From positions 62,001 through 126,000 of the forward strand of contig SZPC01000005.1 in assembly GCA_030263475.1 (NCBI GenBank): a stretch of DNA of 64,000 bases, in the 5' to 3' direction. The first letter of the stretch is position 1, and every line of letters starts with the position of its first letter. The notes under the pieces are model-generated. The model did no database searches, was not told the origin of the DNA, and saw only the letters and a program-made list of their open reading frames with translations. The stretch is from OLB4 sp002050165. GTDB lineage: Bacteria > Bacteroidota > Ignavibacteria > Tepidaquicellales > Tepidaquicellaceae. Below, in pieces: positions 8,907 through 17,518 of this stretch. The position numbers and the translations under genes were made by a program.

Positions 8907-10574
8907 TTATTGAATTCCGAGATCACGTTTCATGTCTTCGGGCAATTGTTCACCCAGTTTAATAAGTTTAAGAGCATACTCGCGGGATCGCTCTTTATCG
9001 CCAAGCCGAAAATACATAGCCGACATATATCTCATTGCCTGCGAATCAAACGGATTCATCTCCAGCGTTTTCAAAAGTAACTTTTCAGCTTCAGGATAAT
9101 TTTCACGCTTTAAGTTTATAAGTGCGAGATTCAGGTATGCTTTACTGTTCGATGGATTAATCTCAATCTCCCGGTTAATAAAACTTTCCGCTTTCGCAAA
9201 ATCACCGCGTTCAATATAAATATATCCGAGATTATTATTGATGAACTTTTCGTTAGATGAGATATTATATGCCTGAAGGAAATACTGCTCGGCGGTTGTA
9301 AGGTCTCCCACAGAGACGTAATAGTTACCCATACCCGAATTTGCAAGATGTGAATCGGGACTTGAAGTTACCGCCTCTGTCCAGAAGCTTAACCTGCCCG
9401 AGAATACGTGAATATATTTCAAAGTATAAATGCAGAAAATGACTACAATAGCTGAGAGCACATACTCGACTTTTAAACTTCCAATAGATTTTCCGGAGAT
9501 ATATTTCATTTGTGACATGATAAGTACAAGACCCGGAAACGCAGCATATAAACGATGATCCTGATTGAACCCGTCAGGATTAACTGCCAGTCCAGGTAAA
9601 AGGAACAACAGATACCAGCATAAACCGAATATGAAAATCTTATTGTTACGCATTTGATTTTTATAAATGAAATAAATCGTTATACTCCAGAATATAATAC
9701 CCGGAATTAACGATGTATCTTTAATCATGGGTAGCACAGTTATATCGAAAGGGTAAATCAATTTTCCGGGAAGTAGAACAAGCAACGGAAGATTAGAAAT
9801 TATTGACGAAATGATATTTTCAGGAGCGGTTGCATCGCTCTGCGCAACTACACCACTTCTTACAAAATAGTATAAAACGATAATCGAAACCATCGGTACT
9901 AGGATTGTAACAATTGCCTTACTTTTTCTTCGTGCATCTTTCTTAAATAGAAAATACCAAAGTATAACTGCCGGAATTAGTGATATTACAAGTTCTTTTG
10001 TGAATACAAGTACGGAAAAAAGTATCAACGATAAAACTAAATCCGTCATCTTTTCTTCCTGAAAATATCTAATCGTGAAAAAAATACCTGAGAGTAAAAG
10101 CAATCCTGTCATCGAATCGTTCATTCCGGGAATCCACGCAACAGCCATGCTGAACATGGGATGAACTGCAAGCAGCAAAGCGGAAAATAATGATAGTTTG
10201 TCGGGTAAATTAAACTGCTTCATTACCAAGAATAAAAATATGCACGCTAAATAATGAATCAGGATTTGTACAATATGAAATAAGACGAGCGAATCAGTTC
10301 CGCCGATTGATGCAATTAAAACCAACAGGAAATTAAATGCAGGCCTGTAGTAAATATCTGCAAAGTTTCCGGAAGAAAACAGCGTATTTCTGAAGGATTC
10401 TCCAATCGCTGATATGTTGGTAATATTTTCTAAAAGAAGGTTTTGATCATCGAGGTGAGTGTATCCGAAATGGATTGATTGGAAATATACTACAGCAATT
10501 GCAACGAGTATAATCAGGAAAGAGTATTTTCGGGAATCTCCAAGCGTTTTTAATTTTCCCTTTTTGATTTTCAT
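8907..10574 (-). CDS. GT-C-like multi-spanning membrane protein with C-terminal TPR repeats
   Basis: 555 residues. The N-terminal ~400 residues contain about 10 transmembrane helices. An acidic D-D-Q pair follows the first helix (about residues 42-44), the position of catalytic acidic residues in GT-C glycosyltransferases. The C-terminal part (about 405-545) consists of three to four tetratricopeptide repeats. This layout recalls eukaryotic TMTC O-mannosyltransferases and bacterial DUF1736-type proteins. A glycosyltransferase role is inferred. It is the second gene of the operon, 4 bp after the MBL hydrolase. Confidence 0.72.
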   Translation of the reverse strand: MKIKKGKLKTLGDSRKYSFLIILVAIAVVYFQSIHFGYTHLDDQNLLLENITNISAIGESFRNTLFSSGNFADIYYRPAFNFLLVLIASIGGTDSLVLFHIVQILIHYLACIFLFLVMKQFNLPDKLSLFSALLLAVHPMFSMAVAWIPGMNDSMTGLLLLSGIFFTIRYFQEEKMTDLVLSLILFSVLVFTKELVISLIPAVILWYFLFKKDARRKSKAIVTILVPMVSIIVLYYFVRSGVVAQSDATAPENIISSIISNLPLLVLLPGKLIYPFDITVLPMIKDTSLIPGIIFWSITIYFIYKNQMRNNKIFIFGLCWYLLFLLPGLAVNPDGFNQDHRLYAAFPGLVLIMSQMKYISGKSIGSLKVEYVLSAIVVIFCIYTLKYIHVFSGRLSFWTEAVTSSPDSHLANSGMGNYYVSVGDLTTAEQYFLQAYNISSNEKFINNNLGYIYIERGDFAKAESFINREIEINPSNSKAYLNLALINLKRENYPEAEKLLLKTLEMNPFDSQAMRYMSAMYFRLGDKERSREYALKLIKLGEQLPEDMKRDLGIQ

Positions 10575-10578
10575 GCAA

Positions 10579-11427
10579 TCAATCGAAAGATGATTTCCCT
10601 GTTATGAAATATCCTTTTTCGTTTTTCCCTACCTTTACAAGCGTATTGTACGGATCGTGTTCAAAAAATAAATCCCAGCTTTCAACTGCAGCTAATTCGA
10701 GAGTTTTTCGTTTCTCCTCGAGCGTCGTTAATGGAAACAAGTCATAACCCATGATGAACGGGAGCGGTATATGACCGGCAGTCGGGATGAGGTCTGCGAG
10801 GTATAGTAGTGTCCTGTTTCCATCAGCAACCTTGACGAGTTGCATATCTTTCGTGTGTCCGTTACATGGAATCAGTGAAATTACATCATCAAATTTTGTC
10901 TCGCCTTTTATAAGGTTAAGTACCTTAGAGTCCATCAACGGTTGATAATTTTCCTTAAAGAAACTTGCTTTATCCCGTTCACTTGGATTCATTGCCCATT
11001 CATAATGTCCTTTCTGCACATGATAGACAGCATTGGGAAATGAAAGTGTCAAACGGTCTGATTCATCGAAGCACGTATTACCGCCAGCGTGGTCAAAATG
11101 TAGATGTGTCAGAATAACGTCCGTAACATCCTCAGGTCTGATATTTAAAAGCGCAAGCGAGTTTTCAAGAGTGTATTTTGAGAAATCAACATCATATATC
11201 TTGTTTAACTTTTCGGAAAGTTTATATCCCAATCCGGTATCAATTAGAATAATGCGGCTTTTACTTTTTAGCAACAATGCGCGTGTACACATTTCAATTC
11301 TGTTCTGGTTGTCTGCAGGATTGGTTTTTGTCCACAAATTTTTAGGAACAACACCGAACATTGCCCCGCCGTCAAGTTTGAATAAACCGGTCTGTACCGG
11401 ATAAATTTCATAATCACCTATCTTCAT
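10579..11427 (-). CDS. MBL-fold metallo-hydrolase
   Basis: 282-residue metallo-beta-lactamase-fold hydrolase. The metal motif H-L-H-F-D-H is at residues 108-113. Later ligands are G-H-T-K-D-M, the Asp of Y-L-A-D-L, and a C-terminal E-H-D-P. The arrangement fits the lactonase/YtnP-like branch of the superfamily; the true substrate is unknown. No signal peptide is seen, so it is probably cytoplasmic. It is the promoter-proximal gene of the leftward six-gene operon ending in priA, and shares a 68-bp divergent gap with the T9SS cargo gene. Confidence 0.88.
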   Translation of the reverse strand: MKIGDYEIYPVQTGLFKLDGGAMFGVVPKNLWTKTNPADNQNRIEMCTRALLLKSKSRIILIDTGLGYKLSEKLNKIYDVDFSKYTLENSLALLNIRPEDVTDVILTHLHFDHAGGNTCFDESDRLTLSFPNAVYHVQKGHYEWAMNPSERDKASFFKENYQPLMDSKVLNLIKGETKFDDVISLIPCNGHTKDMQLVKVADGNRTLLYLADLIPTAGHIPLPFIMGYDLFPLTTLEEKRKTLELAAVESWDLFFEHDPYNTLVKVGKNEKGYFITGKSSFD

Positions 11428-11495
11428 GTGTAATTTTTTCCGTATAACTTAACAATTATGAATAATAATTTACATGTAATATAAATCAAACCGCT

Positions 11496-12575
11496 ATGAA
11501 ATACCTTTTATTTTCAATATTATTTTTATCGGCAACAGTCGGGGACATATTTGCTCAAAATGCATCGGATTATTTCCCGACACAGTTAGATTACAACTGG
11601 TTTTTTGAGATTAAAATGCTTGATTCACTTAACAATCCGGTTTCGGGCAGCTCAAGGTTCAGGCGCGATACATATACCGGTGAAGAAACTTTCATAGGGA
11701 GGCTTGCAAAGGTTGTACACGAACACGACTACCTCAGCAACCCGATAGAGCCGGGAGTGGTAACGGATACTGCACGATTTAGTTTAGAGGGGAGCAATGC
11801 GTATGAATACATCAGTTTTACCGGTTCATTAGATACATTACCGTTCATCGGTAAACTCGGAATTACCAACTTCCTTAAATCACTGAACAACTGGTATTCA
11901 GTTTACCGATTTAGCTCGAATGTTAACGTGGAATACACGCTCTTCTCAAAAGATACAACAATAACAATTGACACACTTACACTTCCGATAAGATTTTCGT
12001 ATAAAGCTAAAAGACTAAATGATGAACAGGTAAACACTGTTGTCGGAGTTTACAATGCGAAGAAATTTTTGCTTTACAACACGATTTCATATTTGCTAAT
12101 TATAAACCCGTTACCGCCAATAGAAATACCGATAGTTAAGCAATATGACACAACCTGGTTTGCAGAGAACATTTGGTTAATCAAGCGCTCAGTACCAAGC
12201 ACAATTGTGGATCTTAGTAAACTTGGTATTCCGGTATCATTTTTCATCCCGGGATATTTGCTCGAGGTAACCAACTCGAGTCAGGTAAAGACAATTTCAA
12301 ATGAAATTCCAGATGGGTTATGGTTACGGCAAAATTATCCGAACCCGTTCAATCCGGTTACTGTTATTAATTTTTCCGTACCGGAATCAGGCAATGTGAA
12401 ACTTACACTTTACGACATGAATGGTAGGGAAATAGCGAAGTTAATAAACGGTGATTTCCGGATTGGTGAGTATAGTTATACTCTTGACGCGTCAGGATTA
12501 GCCAGCGGAGTTTACGTTTATAAACTTGAAACGAACGGATTTGCGCTCTCAAAGTCTATGGTACTTTTAAAATAA
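11496..12575 (+). CDS. Secreted protein with T9SS type A sorting domain
   Basis: 359 residues. The N-terminal signal peptide ends near I-F-A-Q (about 18-21). The middle ~250 residues are beta-rich with no recognised domain. The last ~85 residues form a type A T9SS sorting domain: Q-N-Y-P-N-P-F-N-P, then a K-L-T-L-Y-D-M-N-G-R-E strand, the A-S-G-L-A-S-G-V-Y-V-Y-K-L segment, and a final M-V-L-L-K. It is probably exported and attached to the surface or released by the type IX system. Single-gene unit followed by a strong terminator. Confidence 0.85.
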   Translation: MKYLLFSILFLSATVGDIFAQNASDYFPTQLDYNWFFEIKMLDSLNNPVSGSSRFRRDTYTGEETFIGRLAKVVHEHDYLSNPIEPGVVTDTARFSLEGSNAYEYISFTGSLDTLPFIGKLGITNFLKSLNNWYSVYRFSSNVNVEYTLFSKDTTITIDTLTLPIRFSYKAKRLNDEQVNTVVGVYNAKKFLLYNTISYLLIINPLPPIEIPIVKQYDTTWFAENIWLIKRSVPSTIVDLSKLGIPVSFFIPGYLLEVTNSSQVKTISNEIPDGLWLRQNYPNPFNPVTVINFSVPESGNVKLTLYDMNGREIAKLINGDFRIGEYSYTLDASGLASGVYVYKLETNGFALSKSMVLLK

Positions 12576-12600
12576 AATTTGTCTGTAGTATATAATAGAA

Positions 12601-12633
12601 AATCTCTTTCATCTTGCGGTGAAAGAGATTTTT
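12601..12633 (+). terminator. Strong intrinsic terminator, probably bidirectional
   Basis: Perfect 11-bp inverted repeat (12601-12611 with 12620-12630), an 8-nt loop and a T-run. It lies between the converging T9SS cargo gene (stop at 12575) and the beta-barrel gene (stop at 12655), so it may end transcription from both sides; the T-run is better on the plus strand. Confidence 0.85.
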
Positions 12634-12654
12634 CCGTTATACGATTAATTTACT

Positions 12655-13374
12655 TTACAGACCAAATCTTACACCAGTAAAGAATCCGTAATTGAGCGTG
12701 CTGATAGATTTTGCAATATCGGAGCTACCGAGATTATTTAAACCGCCATATTGAAGTTTCGTCCCTAGAATTACGCTGGTAAACGGTGCGACAAGATAAT
12801 CGGCGGTTAAAGTTCCGTTTAAACCCAGATCAAAGTTTTTATAACCAAGCCCGACTTTTTCATCCGTAGAAATTAAAAACCCAAGGTACGGACCACCGTT
12901 AAAGGTAACGCCTAACTTTTCGGTTATCATCCCACCGAAGTTGAAATTTAGCGGTATGTTGAGATACTGGTTACTTATATCAACAGTAGTATCAGTTGAA
13001 CCGGCTAAAACCGGTGCATTTACTTTGAAATTTTTTCCGGCGAAATCAAGCCCGGATGAAAATTTAACTACATCAAATAAATCCAGATAAAAAATTGCCG
13101 CGCCGTTAAATCCTGCTTTTGAATCTGAAGACACATTGCTAACGCCGGGTTGTGATTTAATATCGGCATTGGTTATACCAACTCCCAACTGTAGGTCAAT
13201 ATAGAAATCAATTACTTTGCCTGCCTTCTGATCATGTTCGCGTTTAGCTAATGATAAATTTCTGTCAAGGTAATCCTGCTTATAATTTTTATTGCCCGTA
13301 CCGTCACCTGCCATTAACGAACCACAAATTAAAAAAAATATTATTACGAAATGTAATATTTTTGTTCTGTCCAT
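12655..13374 (-). CDS. Outer-membrane beta-barrel protein
   Basis: 239 residues with an N-terminal signal peptide (hydrophobic 7-20, cleavage near L-M-A-G). The mature part alternates amphipathic strands typical of an OmpA/OmpW-like porin-fold family and ends in an aromatic/Leu residue. The hydrophilic region after the signal (about 25-50) may be a periplasmic linker. No ligand or partner can be inferred. It follows the ABC-F gene by 9 bp, so it is probably cotranscribed, though the functional link is not obvious. Confidence 0.75.
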   Translation of the reverse strand: MDRTKILHFVIIFFLICGSLMAGDGTGNKNYKQDYLDRNLSLAKREHDQKAGKVIDFYIDLQLGVGITNADIKSQPGVSNVSSDSKAGFNGAAIFYLDLFDVVKFSSGLDFAGKNFKVNAPVLAGSTDTTVDISNQYLNIPLNFNFGGMITEKLGVTFNGGPYLGFLISTDEKVGLGYKNFDLGLNGTLTADYLVAPFTSVILGTKLQYGGLNNLGSSDIAKSISTLNYGFFTGVRFGL

Positions 13375-13383
13375 TTTGATTAT

Positions 13384-15321
13384 TTAATTTATGTTTAAAA
13401 TTTCTTCAAGTTCGGTTAATCTGATACTTGCCTGTTCCCATTTTACAAGCAACAAGTCAATTTCATTCGCAACCGAATCAAGTTCAATAGAATATTGCTT
13501 CATTAATTCCGGTTCTTTATAAATATCAGGTTCTGAAAGTAGCATTTCAAGTTCATTTTTTCTATGTTCAAAAGCTTCAAGTTTTTTCTCCAGTTCACCT
13601 ATCTCTTTTTTAACAGGAAGGATTTTTCTTTTTGTCTCACGTTTCTCGTTGTATCCGTAAGTTACATTTTTCTTCAGTTTAACAGTTTGTGATTGCTCCT
13701 GCCGGATTGCTGAAATTGAAACGGACTCAATGTAGTCCGAACAATTCCCTATGAACACGCGTATATTTTTATTTTTCACTTCGATCACTTTATCTACTAT
13801 TCCATCAAGGAATTCCCTGTCATGTGAAACTATAATTATCGTACCTTCGTAATCCTGTAATGCTCTCATCAATACATCCTTTGACTTCATATCAAGGTGA
13901 TTGGTAGGTTCATCGAGAATTAAGAAGTTTGAAGGTTCAATGAGCATCTTAGCTAAGGCGAGCCTTGACTTTTCTCCACCTGATAAAACTCTGACCGGTT
14001 TAAAAACATCATCACCACTGAACAAAAATCCGCCGAGAATACTTCGGAGATTCCTTCTTACTTCTCCTGTTGAGGCTTCATCCATAATCTCAAGCACCGA
14101 TTTGGATTGATCAAGTTCATCCGCCTGATTCTGTGAATAATATTTTGTAACTACTAAATGGCCTGCTCTTAATTCACCTGTATTGAAAGGTTCAATGCCG
14201 GCGATGATTCTCGCAAGTGTAGATTTTCCTGCCCCGTTATCACCGACAAATGCTATCTTCTCTCCCCTATTGATATTTATATTGATATCTTCCAAGACAT
14301 AATTAATACCATCGTAAGACTTAGACATACCTGACATCTCAAATGTAACTTTGCCTGAGTGGGTTGCAGGTGGAAATGAAAAATTTATTCCCGCTTCCTC
14401 ATCCTCAAGTTGAACTAATTCCAATCGCTCCAATAATTTTATCCTGCTCTGAACCGCCTTAGCTTTGCTGCTTTTATATCTGAACCTTTCAATGAATCTG
14501 TTTTGCTGTTTGAGATATTTCTGTTGGTTTCTGTGCTGATTGATTGCGAGCTCCATTCTTTTTCGCTTCTCATTTATATAGAAGCTGAAATTTCCAGAAT
14601 ACCCGACAGCTTTACCCATTGAAAGCTCGAGAGTACGTGTTGCAATATTATCAATAAAGTTTCTATCGTGCGAGATAACAATAACAGAACCTTCGTAATC
14701 CTTAACGTAATTTTCAAACCAAATGAGCGAATTAATATCGAGGTGATTAGTTGGTTCATCGAGCATCAGAACCGACGGATTTTTCAACAGGAGTTTTGCA
14801 ATCGCAATTCTCATCTGCCAACCACCACTGAATTCGTCAGTTAATCGTCCAAAATCCTCTTCCTTAAAGCCAAGTCCCTTTAATATCCGTTCAATCTTTG
14901 CCTCAATTCTGTATCCGTCAATCAAACCAAATTTTTCCGTAAGCTCTCCCAACCTGTTCAGCAGTTCAATGTATTCCTCTGAATCGTGATCATGATTTTG
15001 AGAAAGTTCAACGTTAATTTCGTCAATTTCACTTTTAATCCTGTTAATATCTTCCGCAGCAGAATGAACCTCATCGAAAATTGTCCTCCCTTTAAATACT
15101 ATTTCTTCCTGTGGCAGATAACCGATCGTCGAATGTTTTGAAAGCATTACCTCACCACTGTCCGGTTTTTGAATTCCTGTAATGACCTTCAAAAGAGATG
15201 ATTTACCCGTGCCGTTTGAACCAACGATTGAAAGGCGTTCTTTGCCGGATACCTTAAATGATAAATCTTTGAATAAAATTTTCTCACCGTAACGAAGCGA
15301 CAAGTTATTAATAGATAGCAT
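13384..15321 (-). CDS. ABC-F family ATPase (ribosome-associated)
   Basis: 645 residues with two ATP-binding cassettes and no transmembrane region. Walker A motifs are G-S-N-G-T-G-K-S-S (34-42) and G-D-N-G-A-G-K-S-T (about 358-366). Signatures are F-S-G-G-W and L-S-G-G-E. The charged interdomain linker (about 255-305), with R-Y-K-S-S-K-A-K-A-V-Q-S-R, matches the P-site tRNA interaction motif of ABC-F translation factors. A C-terminal coiled coil (about 560-645) is present. It is likely a Uup/YdiF-like factor that relieves ribosome stalling; whether it confers antibiotic protection cannot be told. Confidence 0.93.
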   Translation of the reverse strand: MLSINNLSLRYGEKILFKDLSFKVSGKERLSIVGSNGTGKSSLLKVITGIQKPDSGEVMLSKHSTIGYLPQEEIVFKGRTIFDEVHSAAEDINRIKSEIDEINVELSQNHDHDSEEYIELLNRLGELTEKFGLIDGYRIEAKIERILKGLGFKEEDFGRLTDEFSGGWQMRIAIAKLLLKNPSVLMLDEPTNHLDINSLIWFENYVKDYEGSVIVISHDRNFIDNIATRTLELSMGKAVGYSGNFSFYINEKRKRMELAINQHRNQQKYLKQQNRFIERFRYKSSKAKAVQSRIKLLERLELVQLEDEEAGINFSFPPATHSGKVTFEMSGMSKSYDGINYVLEDINININRGEKIAFVGDNGAGKSTLARIIAGIEPFNTGELRAGHLVVTKYYSQNQADELDQSKSVLEIMDEASTGEVRRNLRSILGGFLFSGDDVFKPVRVLSGGEKSRLALAKMLIEPSNFLILDEPTNHLDMKSKDVLMRALQDYEGTIIIVSHDREFLDGIVDKVIEVKNKNIRVFIGNCSDYIESVSISAIRQEQSQTVKLKKNVTYGYNEKRETKRKILPVKKEIGELEKKLEAFEHRKNELEMLLSEPDIYKEPELMKQYSIELDSVANEIDLLLVKWEQASIRLTELEEILNIN

Positions 15322-15372
15322 TTACAAATATACTTATTGAATACCTGATAGTAAGTTCAATTTATTGAATTC

Positions 15373-15404
15373 AAAAAAAAAGCGGGAACCATTATATTCC
15401 CGCT
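15373..15404 (-). terminator. Intrinsic terminator after the S15 esterase gene
   Basis: 8-bp inverted repeat AGCGGGAA (15381-15388) / TTCCCGCT (15397-15404) followed, on the minus strand, by nine T residues. It lies about 33 bp beyond the esterase stop codon and upstream of the ABC-F start. Confidence 0.88.
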
Positions 15405-15436
15405 CTCAACCGGAAGAGTGCCGATTCTCTCCTCGG

Positions 15437-17485
15437 TTATTTTATTAGCAGCATTCGCCTAACCTCTGTAAAGCTACCGGCATCCAACCTGTAATAATAT
15501 ACCCCGGACGCGAAGTTCACTGCGTTCCAGACAAATTCGTATGAACCTTCCGATAAATTTCCGTTTTGAAGTGATGCTACTTCTTTACCGAGTTGATCGA
15601 AAATTTTCAAAGTTACATGTCCTGCAAACTGCTCAGGTAGTGTAAATGAAATTGTAGTAGCCGGATTAAACGGATTCGGAAAATTTTGCCCCAGAACAGG
15701 CTGATTTAATTCAGCAAGAGTTTCCTCTTCTGTTTCCGGTTCAGACATGGTTATGATTTGATCCGTTTGTTCAAACGGCAATTCAATGTAACTTTGGTAC
15801 AAATACAATTTGTGATTTCCACCGTCCATTGATGGTAATACGTGTGGACAATTACCTAAAAATTTTCTGTCGTCAGCGTGTCTGTCAAGATTTGTTATTC
15901 TTACCAGAATTTTACTTCCACTTTTGAAAATGTGTGCATGAGAATTTCCCTCAACTTCAACAGTCTTCATTGTATTCGGTGTGTAATCTCTGTCGGTATA
16001 ATTAATCCTGTTTACAAGATATTCTTCACCGGTTGAAGTCTTTTCAATTATGTGAAAATTAAACTGTGGGAGACTGGATTTTGAACTATAAGTTATCTTG
16101 ACTTTTGGAGTACCGATCATCTTTTGGTCAATTGTTAACGGAGTTGTGGTTAAAAAATCACGTGAACTTACAAGAAACTTTTTGCTAAAGTCTTCACCAA
16201 CAAAATCATCATAAATTGCATCCCGTAGAGAATAATGGGGATTAATTTTATTTATTAAAACAACTTTTGCATCCCTGTTTCTGACTGTTCTTGAGGCCAG
16301 CCTCGATTTGGAGTAAAAATAAAGTTTAGTTGGGGTAACACCTTCCGGGGGCCAGACATCAGACGATCCATGTTCAAAACTCCACATGTTTCCATTTCTC
16401 GGTAAGGTTGTGTAGGCATAATTATACATCGGATAAGTTGTATATGTCCACTTCCACAAGTACTGATTGAAGAAATTGTTAAAGTAAGCCATGTGCCATT
16501 GATTCTCTGTATAGGAAGTATCGCCACCATGACCCATAACTGCTCCGAAGTAAAACGTTCGCGGAAAGGTTAGAAACGGAATTGAATTAATTCCCTGTTT
16601 GGTGTTAAAGAAATAATCCTGCCAGGAATTTTCAACCAACACAGGCGTTTGATTGTATTGAACAAGATTTTCAAAATCCCTGTCAATCGGCATCCAGTAG
16701 GCAAGGCTATCCCACTTATCATTTTTTTGTCCGGTTTCATAAATCCAATCCGACATTGCCTCTGTAAGCGGATTGTATCTTACCATATTATTGGGATACT
16801 CAAGCGACCATAACAATGTCATTTTAACACTGCCATTTTCAATCCAGCTACTTGCAAATTGAGGGGAAGTAAGTGCAGAAATTATTCCGCTGACTTTCAT
16901 ACCCATCGAAGCTGCCATATACGGTAAAGTTCCACCTTGAGAACCACCCATAATAAGAATCTTGTTTGTATCAGATCCGGTCAAATCTTTTTCACTTTTG
17001 AAATGATTGACAAGTTCTATTAAATCCTGTGCTTCTGTTCTGCTTATTAAATTTGACTGACCGCCGGAATTTCCTTGTCCCCTGACGCTGAATGTATAAA
17101 CAACATAAAAGTACTGAGCCTGCGCAGACGCGAAATGCGCAAGCGTCTCCTTTCGATCGCCGTAGCCATGCACCATTATTACAATTGGGTAACCATCCGG
17201 AAGGAATATATTAGGTTCATCGAGATAAAATCTTGAACAATCTATTAATGCACCATCGCTCATCGCCACAGTGAAATCCTGCTGAATAACGTTCGCCGTC
17301 GGATTATCAGCCTGCGGAATTGGGCTTGGGAGCATTCGGTATTTGAAATTATCGAAATACCGTTGTTGCATTATTGGTTTTCTCTTATCCTGTGAGAAGG
17401 TATCCGAAGCGCTTAGAATAAGCAATAAAGTAACAAGAGCGCATAAAATACCTGTCGGAGAAAGTCTCCAAAATTTTAAGTCCAT
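15437..17485 (-). CDS. Secreted S15/CocE-type acyl esterase or peptidase with T9SS sorting domain
   Basis: 682 residues. A hydrophobic signal (about 12-30) ends at F-S-Q. An alpha/beta-hydrolase of the X-Pro dipeptidyl-peptidase S15 / cocaine-esterase family follows: the H-G-Y-G-D oxyanion region (106-110) and nucleophile elbow G-G-S-Q-G-G with Ser182. A beta-rich C-terminal domain of the same family (about 400-585) follows. The last ~85 residues are a T9SS type A sorting domain with Q-N-F-P-N-P-F-N-P. It is probably a surface-attached hydrolase of peptides or esters. It is 33 bp after the second glycosyltransferase ORF and has its own terminator. Confidence 0.87.
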   Translation of the reverse strand: MDLKFWRLSPTGILCALVTLLLILSASDTFSQDKRKPIMQQRYFDNFKYRMLPSPIPQADNPTANVIQQDFTVAMSDGALIDCSRFYLDEPNIFLPDGYPIVIMVHGYGDRKETLAHFASAQAQYFYVVYTFSVRGQGNSGGQSNLISRTEAQDLIELVNHFKSEKDLTGSDTNKILIMGGSQGGTLPYMAASMGMKVSGIISALTSPQFASSWIENGSVKMTLLWSLEYPNNMVRYNPLTEAMSDWIYETGQKNDKWDSLAYWMPIDRDFENLVQYNQTPVLVENSWQDYFFNTKQGINSIPFLTFPRTFYFGAVMGHGGDTSYTENQWHMAYFNNFFNQYLWKWTYTTYPMYNYAYTTLPRNGNMWSFEHGSSDVWPPEGVTPTKLYFYSKSRLASRTVRNRDAKVVLINKINPHYSLRDAIYDDFVGEDFSKKFLVSSRDFLTTTPLTIDQKMIGTPKVKITYSSKSSLPQFNFHIIEKTSTGEEYLVNRINYTDRDYTPNTMKTVEVEGNSHAHIFKSGSKILVRITNLDRHADDRKFLGNCPHVLPSMDGGNHKLYLYQSYIELPFEQTDQIITMSEPETEEETLAELNQPVLGQNFPNPFNPATTISFTLPEQFAGHVTLKIFDQLGKEVASLQNGNLSEGSYEFVWNAVNFASGVYYYRLDAGSFTEVRRMLLIK

Positions 17486-17518
17486 ATAAATTTTTTGTTT
17501 AGCTTTTGATTAAAAATC

